Positions 58,045 to 64,000 of a DNA stretch of 64,000 bases are shown here, piece by piece. The translations under genes were made by a program, and so were the position numbers. Source of the DNA: Pseudarthrobacter enclensis. Lineage in GTDB: Bacteria > Actinomycetota > Actinomycetes > Actinomycetales > Micrococcaceae. Positions within the stretch are counted from its first letter, which is position 1. Each line of letters starts with the position of its first letter. Under the pieces are notes generated by a model, which searched no databases, had not been told where the DNA came from, and worked only from the letters and a program-made list of their open reading frames with translations. The DNA is taken from NCBI RefSeq assembly GCF_001457025.1, contig NZ_KQ758601.1, forward strand, positions 62,001 to 126,000, given 5' to 3'.

Positions 58045-58445
58045 AGGGGAAGCTTAGGCCCCTGAACCGGGCAGACGAGGCAGCGACCCGGGTTGCCTTG
58101 GGCCTGCCAATTTGTGACACTGAACTCCTCTGTTCCCCAGTGTTAGGCAATGTTGTGACGGGCATTTCAGGTTTCGCGACGCAGTCCGCGCGCTGACACT
58201 TCCCTGATGCCCTAAGGGCTCGGCAGGTCTCAGCGCTTCTTCCGCTGAAACCACCCGGAGCCCCATGCCAATCCTTGGCTTTCCTTTTCCTGCACTGAAT
58301 TCCCGCCGCCCTGCACCGCCCGGTGTTCATCGTCGTGCGTCCTGGCGCCCTCCCGCCACGGTCCGTCCCCCGTAGGACCTCCCCTGTGAGACGGACCTGA
58401 CCTTGGCGATCCGCGGCCCAGCCGCCCTGACTCTTTGGGAGCACC
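58045..58445 (+). other. 400-nt untranslated leader region before ABC-F gene
   Basis: A gap of 401 nt precedes the ABC-F start. It contains a hairpin TCAGCG/CGCTGA (58230-58248), a short reading frame with its own ribosome site (58265-58375), and an 8-bp stem GGTCCGTC/GACGGACC (58360-58397). The arrangement matches attenuation leaders of ABC-F resistance genes. Confidence 0.5.
58265..58375 (+). CDS. Candidate leader peptide (36 aa) of ABC-F gene
   Basis: MPILGFPFPALNSRR begins a 36-residue peptide ending at TAG 58373, preceded by GGAG 5 nt before the ATG. It is very rich in Pro and Arg. The stop lies in the loop of the GGTCCGTC/GACGGACC stem. CTCCC at 58379-58383 can pair with the GGGAG ribosome site of the ABC-F gene. 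A ribosome stalled by an antibiotic could therefore change access to the main start. Inference only. Confidence 0.4.
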   Translation: MPILGFPFPALNSRRPAPPGVHRRASWRPPATVRPP

Positions 58446-60071
58446 ATGCCCAGCGCAATAAACCCATCCATCGTCCTCAACGACGTGCACTTCCGGTGGC
58501 CGGACGGCTCACCGGCACTTTCCGGGATTTCCGGCAGCTTCGGTCCCGGCCGGACCGGACTCGTGGGAACGAACGGCTCCGGAAAATCCACCCTGCTGCG
58601 CCTGATGGCCGGCATCTTGGCGCCCATGGCCGGCACCATCAGCACAGGTGGCGAGGTCGGCTACCTCCCGCAAACACTGACCCTGCGCCGCGGCTCCACG
58701 CTGATGGAACTGCTGGGCATCCAGGACAAGGTGTCCGCCCTGCGCGCCATCGAAGCTGGTGACGTGGCAGTGGAGCACTTCGATGTCCTGGGTGACGACT
58801 GGGACATCGAGACCCGTGCCGCTGAAGAGCTGCAGGCCATCGGTCTTGCCGGCGTCGGCCTGGAGCGGAGCGTGGGTGAACTCTCCGGTGGGGAGGCTAT
58901 GCTGGCGGCCATCAGCGGGCTGCGGATCCGGCGGACGCCCATCACCCTGCTGGATGAACCGACCAACAACCTGGACCGGGATGCCCGCGCGGCGCTCGGC
59001 GGGATGCTGGCCGACTGGCCGGGGAGCCTGCTGGTGGTCAGCCACGACCTGGCACTGCTGGAGCTCATGGACGAAACGGCGGAGCTCTATGACGGAGGGC
59101 TCACCGTGTTCGGCGGCCCCTACAGCGAGTGGCGGGCCTACTTGGACGAGCAGCAGGCCGCCGCTGCGCAGGCCACTCGGGCGGCCGAGCAGCTGGTGAA
59201 GAAGGAGAAGCGACAGAAGCAGGAGGCGGAGGCGAAGCTTGCCAGCCGGGCCAGGACGGGCCAGAAGAGCTACGACAACAAGAAGGGCTCCAAGATCCTG
59301 ATGAACCAACGCGCCTCCGACGCCCAGGTATCCGCCGGGAAAATGCGGTCCGGAATGGACACCAGGGTGCAGGCGGCCAAGGAAGCGCTGGACGCCGCCG
59401 CCGCCAGGGTGCGCGAGGACGAGCGCGTGTCGCTGGACCTCCCGGACCCCGGAGTTCCGCGCGGCCGGCGGATCGCGGAGCTCAGGGGCACCAACCGCTC
59501 CTATGTGGTGCAGGGCCCGGAGCGGGTGGCGATCATCGGGCCCAACGGCGCTGGCAAGACCACGCTCCTGGAGAGGTTGGCCGGACGCCTGGCGTGCGAA
59601 GAAGGCGAGGCCGGCGGGACCCTGCAGACGGACCGGGCCGGGTACCTGCGCCAGCGGCTCGACGGTCTGCGGGAGGATGCAACCACCCTGGAAAACGTCC
59701 AGGACGCCGCTCCGGACGTCCCGGCAGGCGACATCCGAAACCGGCTGGCCCGGTTCCTGCTGCGCGGCGACAGCGTGAACCGGCCGGTGCACACGCTCTC
59801 TGGGGGTGAGCGGTTCCGGGTGTCGCTGGCCAGGCTGCTGTTCGCCGACCCGCCCGCCCAGGTGCTGATCCTGGATGAGCCCACCAACAACCTGGACATC
59901 CGCAGCGTGGACCAGCTGGTGGAGTCCCTGCAGGTCTACGGGGGCGCCGTCATTGTGGTCAGCCACGACGACGCTTTCCTGGGACGGCTAGAGCTGGACC
60001 TCATCCTAAGCCTGGGGCGGGACGGGTCCCTGACCCAGCTGGCCGCGCTGCCGAGTGACCTCACACCTTGA
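58446..60071 (+). CDS. ABC-F family ATPase (ribosome protection type)
   Basis: 541 aa with two ABC domains and no membrane part. ABC1: FGPGRTGLVGTNGSGKSTLLRLMAG, ELSGGEAMLAAISGL, LLDEPTNNLDRDAR. A basic, coiled linker (about 235-330: AAEQLVKKEKRQKQEAEAKLASRA) follows, then ABC2: IIGPNGAGKTTLLERLAG, LSGGERFRVSLARLLFA, LILDEPTNNLDIRSVDQL. Such proteins bind the ribosomal E site and can protect against antibiotics. GGGAG precedes the ATG. The stop overlaps metH by 11 nt (convergent). Confidence 0.92.
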   Translation: MPSAINPSIVLNDVHFRWPDGSPALSGISGSFGPGRTGLVGTNGSGKSTLLRLMAGILAPMAGTISTGGEVGYLPQTLTLRRGSTLMELLGIQDKVSALRAIEAGDVAVEHFDVLGDDWDIETRAAEELQAIGLAGVGLERSVGELSGGEAMLAAISGLRIRRTPITLLDEPTNNLDRDARAALGGMLADWPGSLLVVSHDLALLELMDETAELYDGGLTVFGGPYSEWRAYLDEQQAAAAQATRAAEQLVKKEKRQKQEAEAKLASRARTGQKSYDNKKGSKILMNQRASDAQVSAGKMRSGMDTRVQAAKEALDAAAARVREDERVSLDLPDPGVPRGRRIAELRGTNRSYVVQGPERVAIIGPNGAGKTTLLERLAGRLACEEGEAGGTLQTDRAGYLRQRLDGLREDATTLENVQDAAPDVPAGDIRNRLARFLLRGDSVNRPVHTLSGGERFRVSLARLLFADPPAQVLILDEPTNNLDIRSVDQLVESLQVYGGAVIVVSHDDAFLGRLELDLILSLGRDGSLTQLAALPSDLTP

Positions 60072-63000
60072 AGTACTTGGCCTCCGGGTGGTGGAACACG
60101 AACGCGTCCGTGGACTGTTCCGGGTGCAGCATCAGTTCGTCGCTGAGGATCACGCCCATGCGTTCGGGTTCCAGCAGTTCCACCACCTTGCGGCGGTCCT
60201 CCATGTCCGGGCAGGCGGGGTAGCCCAGGGAGAAGCGGGCGCCGCGGTAGTCGAGCTTGAAGTACCCTGCCGTGTCCTTGGGTTCCTCGGCGGCGAAGCC
60301 CAGTTCCTTGCGGATGCGGGCGTGCCAGAACTCGGCCAACGCCTCGGTCAGCTGCATGACCAGCCCGTTCAGCTCGTAGTAGTCGCGGTACTGGTTGGCC
60401 TCAAACATCTTGGACGTGAACTGTTCGATCTTCGAGCCGGCGGTGACCAGCTGCACCGGCAGCACGTCGATCTGGCCCGACTCGCGCGGGCGCACGAAGT
60501 CGGCCAGGCAGAGGTGCCGGTCGCGGCGCTGGCGCGGGAAGTCGAAGTGCAGCCTGTCGCTGCCGATCGGAGCACCTGTTCCACCGTCCGGGGCGAGCAG
60601 CCCCGGGACGCCCAGGACGCCGTCGGGATCCTCACCGTGGTGCAGGACCACCACTTTCTCCCCTTCGGAGACCACGGGGAAGTAGCCGTAGGCGATGGAG
60701 GGGTCCAGCATACCCTCGGCCAGGATGCGGTCCAACCAGTAGCGCAGGCGCGGGCGGCCCTCGCGTTCCACGAGTTCCTCGTAGGAGGCCCCGTCCTCGC
60801 CGCGGCCGGGCTTGAGTCCCCACTGGCCCATGAAGGTTGCACGTTCGTCGAGGAACGCCGCGAATTCATGGAGGGCGACGCCGCGCACAATGCGGGTGCC
60901 CCAGAACGGCGGCGCCGGCACAGGGTTGTCCTCGGCGACGTCGGACCGGCCGGGCATGGCCTCGGGCTCGGTGACGGTGAAGGTTGGGCCGGAGCGGTGG
61001 ATGCGCTTCTTCAGCGGCGGCAGGCCGACGTCGTCCGGTGACGCTCCGCGCGCCATGCGGACCAGCGGTTCCATCAGGGAAAGGCCCTCGAAGGCGTCTT
61101 TGGCGTAGCGGACCACGCCGTCGAACTGCTCCGCGAGGTCCTGCTCAACATAGGCGCGGGTGAGGGCGGCGCCGCCCAGGATGACCGGCCACTTCTTGGC
61201 CAGGCCGCGGGACTGCAGCTCGGCCAGGTTCTCCTTCATCACCACGGTGGACTTCACCAGCAGGCCGGACATGCCGATCACGTCGGCGTCGTGTTCCTCG
61301 GCGGCGGCGATGATTTCGGCGATGCCCTGCTTGATGCCGATGTTGACCACTTTGTAGCCATTGTTGGTGAGGATGATGTCCACCAGGTTCTTGCCGATGT
61401 CGTGCACGTCGCCGCGGACGGTGGCGATGACCATGGTGCCCTTGCCGGACGCATCCGACTTTTCCATGTGCGGTTCGAGCAGGGCGACGGCGTTCTTCAT
61501 CACCTCGGCGGACTGCAGCACGAACGGCAGCTGCATCTCGCCGGCGCCGAAGCGCTCGCCCACCACCTTCATGCCTTCGAGCAGGTGGTCGTTAATGATG
61601 CCCAGCGGCGTCATGCCCTCGCTGCGGGCCAGGTCCAGGTCCTCCTCGAGGCCCTTGCCTTCGCCGTCGATGATCCGGCGCTGAAGGCGTTCACCGGTGG
61701 GCAGGGCGGCGAGTTCGGCGGCGCGCTGGTCGCGGAGCGCAGCGGTGTCGACGCCGGCGAACATGTCCAGCATGATGGCCAGCGGATCGTAGGTGGTGTT
61801 GCCGTCGGCGTCGTACTCGCGGCGGTCCCAGACGAGGTCCAGGGCGACCTTCCGCTGCTCTTCGGGGAGGGAGGCGAGCGGGACGATCTTGGCGGCGTCG
61901 ATGATGCCGCTGGTGAGGCCCGCCTCGGTGGCTTCGTGCAGGAACACGGAGTTCAGGACGATGCGGGCGGCCGGGTTCAGGCCGAAGGAGACGTTGGAGA
62001 CGCCGAGGGTGGTGTTGATGCCCGGGTACTTCGCGGTGATCTGGCGGATGGCCTCGATGGTTTCGATGCCGTCCCGGCGGGTTTCCTCCTGGCCGGTGGC
62101 GATGGGGAAGGTCAGTGCGTCCACGATGATGTCCTCGACCCGCATGCCCCACTCCCCTACCAGGGCATCGACGAGGCGGGAGGCGATGGCCACCTTGCCG
62201 TCGGTGGTGCGGGCCTGGCCTTCTTCGTTGATGGTGAGGGCGATGACGGCGGTGCCGTGTTCCTTGACCAGCGGCATGATGCGGGCGAAGCGGCTGGTGG
62301 GGCCGTCGCCGTCCTCGTAGTTGACGGAGTTGACCACGGGGCGGCCGCCGATGAGTTCCAGGCCGGCCTTTAGGACGGGCGGTTCTGTGGAGTCGATGAC
62401 GAGCGGGAGGGTGGAGGCCGACGCGAAACGGGAGACGATCTCCTTGACGTCCGCCACGCCGTCGCGCCCCACGTAGTCGACGCAGACGTCCAGGAGGTGG
62501 GCACCGACTCGGATCTGTTCGCGGGCGATGTCCACGCAGTCGTCCCAGCGCTCTTCGAGCATGGCCTGGCGGAAGGCCTTGGAGCCGTTGGCGTTGGTCC
62601 GCTCACCGATGGCCAGGTAGGAGGCGTCCTGGTCGAAGGAGACGTGCTGGTAGAGGGAGGCGATGCCTGGGTCCTGCTCGGTTGGAACGCGGGCGGGCTG
62701 CGTTTTTCCGTTGCTGGTCACCGTGGCGGCCACGGCTGCGTTGCGGAAGGGCGCAAGGCGTTCGACGACGGCGGCCAGGTGCTCCGGCGTCGTACCGCAG
62801 CAGCCGCCCACCAGGCCGAGGCCGAATTCACGGACGAACTGCTCATGCGCGGTGGCGAGTTCGTTGGGGGTGAGCGGGTAGTGCGCGCCGTTGGCGCCGA
62901 GGATGGGCAGGCCGGCGTTGGGCATGCAGGCGATGGCGACGGAGGACTGCTTGGAGAGGTGGCGGAGGTGCTCGCTCATCTCGTCCGGGCCGGTGGCGCA

Positions 63001-63714
63001 GTTCAGGCCGATGGCGTCGACGCCGAGCGGTTCCAGGGCGGTCAGGGCGGCGCCGATTTCGGAGCCCATGAGCATGGTTCCGGTGGTTTCGACCGTCACC
63101 TCGACGAAGATGGGGAGGCGGATTCCCTTGGAGACGATGGCCTGCTTGCAGCCATTGACGGCGGCCTTGGTCTGCAGGAGGTCCTGGCTGGTTTCGATGA
63201 GGAACGCGTCTGCGCCGCCGTCGATGAGGCCCTCGGCCTGCTGGGCGAAGGTCTGCTTGAGGTGGTCGTAGGTGGTGTGGCCCAGGCTGGGGAGCTTGGT
63301 GCCGGGGCCCATGGAGCCGAGGACCCAGCGCATGCGGCCGTCGGTTTCTTCTGCGGCTTCGGCGCGTTCGCGGGCGATCCTGGCGCCTTTTTGGGCGAGC
63401 TCGGTGATGCGGTCGTCGATGCCGTAGTCGGAGAGGTTGGACCAGTTGGCGCCGAAGGTGTTGGTTTCCACGGCGTCGATGCCGGCGGCGAAGTAGGCGT
63501 CGTGGATGTCGGCGATGACGTCCGGCCGGGTGTCGTTGAGAATCTCGTTGCAGCCCTCGAGGCCCTGGAAGTCCTCGAGCGAGAGGTCCCTGCCCTGCAG
63601 CATGGTGCCCATGGCCCCGTCCGCAATGACGACCCTGTGATTGACCGCGTCCAGGAGCGCCTGCGCGCGGGCGGGACGGGCGACGGAGTCTATATCAAGC
63701 GCGAAGCGAGGCAT
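60061..63714 (-). CDS. metH: Cobalamin-dependent methionine synthase
   Basis: 1217 aa (E. coli 1227), catalysing homocysteine methylation from methyltetrahydrofolate. Homocysteine domain about 1-330: VIADGAMGTMLQ, IGLNCATGP, GLVGGCCGTTPEH (zinc cysteines). Pterin domain about 350-620: YLAIGERTNANGSKAFR, LLDVCVDYVGRDG. B12 domain: TVRGDVHDIGKN (about 766-773) with the cobalamin-ligand His, and DVIGMSGLLVKSTVVM. Activation domain to the end: VVVLHHGEDPDGV and YRGARFSLGYPACPD. All four modules are present. No cobalamin riboswitch was recognised upstream. Convergent with the ABC-F gene. Confidence 0.97.
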   Translation of the reverse strand: MPRFALDIDSVARPARAQALLDAVNHRVVIADGAMGTMLQGRDLSLEDFQGLEGCNEILNDTRPDVIADIHDAYFAAGIDAVETNTFGANWSNLSDYGIDDRITELAQKGARIARERAEAAEETDGRMRWVLGSMGPGTKLPSLGHTTYDHLKQTFAQQAEGLIDGGADAFLIETSQDLLQTKAAVNGCKQAIVSKGIRLPIFVEVTVETTGTMLMGSEIGAALTALEPLGVDAIGLNCATGPDEMSEHLRHLSKQSSVAIACMPNAGLPILGANGAHYPLTPNELATAHEQFVREFGLGLVGGCCGTTPEHLAAVVERLAPFRNAAVAATVTSNGKTQPARVPTEQDPGIASLYQHVSFDQDASYLAIGERTNANGSKAFRQAMLEERWDDCVDIAREQIRVGAHLLDVCVDYVGRDGVADVKEIVSRFASASTLPLVIDSTEPPVLKAGLELIGGRPVVNSVNYEDGDGPTSRFARIMPLVKEHGTAVIALTINEEGQARTTDGKVAIASRLVDALVGEWGMRVEDIIVDALTFPIATGQEETRRDGIETIEAIRQITAKYPGINTTLGVSNVSFGLNPAARIVLNSVFLHEATEAGLTSGIIDAAKIVPLASLPEEQRKVALDLVWDRREYDADGNTTYDPLAIMLDMFAGVDTAALRDQRAAELAALPTGERLQRRIIDGEGKGLEEDLDLARSEGMTPLGIINDHLLEGMKVVGERFGAGEMQLPFVLQSAEVMKNAVALLEPHMEKSDASGKGTMVIATVRGDVHDIGKNLVDIILTNNGYKVVNIGIKQGIAEIIAAAEEHDADVIGMSGLLVKSTVVMKENLAELQSRGLAKKWPVILGGAALTRAYVEQDLAEQFDGVVRYAKDAFEGLSLMEPLVRMARGASPDDVGLPPLKKRIHRSGPTFTVTEPEAMPGRSDVAEDNPVPAPPFWGTRIVRGVALHEFAAFLDERATFMGQWGLKPGRGEDGASYEELVEREGRPRLRYWLDRILAEGMLDPSIAYGYFPVVSEGEKVVVLHHGEDPDGVLGVPGLLAPDGGTGAPIGSDRLHFDFPRQRRDRHLCLADFVRPRESGQIDVLPVQLVTAGSKIEQFTSKMFEANQYRDYYELNGLVMQLTEALAEFWHARIRKELGFAAEEPKDTAGYFKLDYRGARFSLGYPACPDMEDRRKVVELLEPERMGVILSDELMLHPEQSTDAFVFHHPEAKYFKV

Positions 63715-63891
63715 CTCAACAGGTTACGTGTGGGGGCTGACACGTTGCGCTGTGTGTCTGTGTACTACGGCGGAAGCCAAGGTAGTAGCGCCAAATCTGC
63801 TGGGCAGAGATGCGATCCGGTCCCGAGTACGGCCTACTTTCATGTTTGAATCTAGGAAGAATTTGTAAAAACTAGCCGGGGGACATCTGAA

Positions 63892-64000
63892 GTGAAGTTG
63901 AAAGCACTGCGTGTAAGGAATTTTCGAACGATAGGACCGATAGAACAGACCCTCTCCATCGGTGAGGGAGGCACAACTCTAGTCGGCCCTAACAACACTG
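63892..64000 (+). CDS. Start of an OLD-like/AAA ATPase gene, cut by window edge
   Basis: Reading from GTG 63892 gives MKLKALRVRNFRTIGPIEQ and then TTLVGPNNT at the edge, the start of a P-loop of the RecF/SMC-like OLD nuclease type (consensus GxNNxGKS). Only 36 residues are visible. The upstream 60 nt and the coding start are AT-richer than metH. It could be an OLD-family endonuclease, Gabija-type GajA or another defence ATPase. Confidence 0.6.
   Translation, partial: MKLKALRVRNFRTIGPIEQTLSIGEGGTTLVGPNNT

Noticed and set aside
61291..63849. Plus-strand frames opposite metH
   Set aside because: metH is unambiguous; the frames are Val/Gly/Asp-rich shadows.
63715..63891. Possible cobalamin or SAM riboswitch before metH
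   Set aside because: No B12-box-like GCCACTG or SAM core was recognised, and the space is only 177 nt.

Overview
The window is a gene-dense, GC-rich chromosomal segment of an actinobacterium. The most likely source is the Arthrobacter/Pseudarthrobacter branch of the Micrococcaceae. The basis is GC-rich codon use, GTG starts and short ATGA overlaps, multicopy DUF222/HNH (13E12-type) genes, DUF1992, DUF817, GPP34, Asp23 and GAF-ANTAR families, and a creatinase closely resembling bacterial creatinases. No rRNA, tRNA, CRISPR array, complete insertion sequence or prophage was recognised.

Layout. 1-2.7 kb: a DUF222/HNH gene cut by the left edge, a GNAT acetyltransferase and a DUF1992 gene. 2.9-7.1 kb: a GH35 beta-galactosidase, an AHSA1/ArsR pair and an S51-type peptidase. 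7.1-10 kb: two GAF-ANTAR antiterminator-type regulators around a small gene, then two tandem paralogous 62-63-residue proteins. 10-15.2 kb: a CPBP-like membrane protein, then a long Asp23/Gls24 envelope-stress locus with its own ECF sigma factor and a zinc-finger anti-sigma protein fused to an Asp23-like domain. 15.2-21.2 kb: a LacI regulator facing a GH32 fructosidase and sugar ABC transporter operon; matching palindromes lie before both. 21.3-31.7 kb: a lipoprotein, two alcohol dehydrogenases (one frameshifted), an XRE/MmyB-like regulator, a sugar dehydrogenase lipoprotein, a flavin monooxygenase, a universal stress protein, a cupin, an MFS exporter and DUF817. A shared 30-bp inverted repeat precedes both dehydrogenases and the MFS gene.

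31.7-36.5 kb: a DUF2236 oxygenase, an Hpt-like protein lacking its histidine, an SRPBCC protein, and a lower-GC patch with two orphan genes and a PadR/membrane-protein pair. 36.6-43.1 kb: a polysaccharide-deacetylase-like hydrolase, NCS1 permease, PucR and IclR regulators and creatinase, probably nitrogen scavenging from creatine or related compounds. 43.3-50.9 kb: DUF5671, an Na+/H+ antiporter with a C-terminal UBP zinc finger, VOC proteins, a GPP34 protein and a GNAT. 51-54 kb: a second DUF222/HNH gene and a DUF6226 gene. 54.1-63.7 kb: a lipoprotein plus a single-chain ECF vitamin transporter (T-A-A-S), an ABC-F protein with a candidate leader peptide, and cobalamin-dependent methionine synthase metH. 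The right edge enters an OLD-like ATPase gene.

A family of about ten near-identical GC-rich hairpins (core GCGGACGACGGCGGG) is scattered through the window. Most sit at gene ends and probably act as terminators, but one lies between divergent genes and two lie inside coding sequences.
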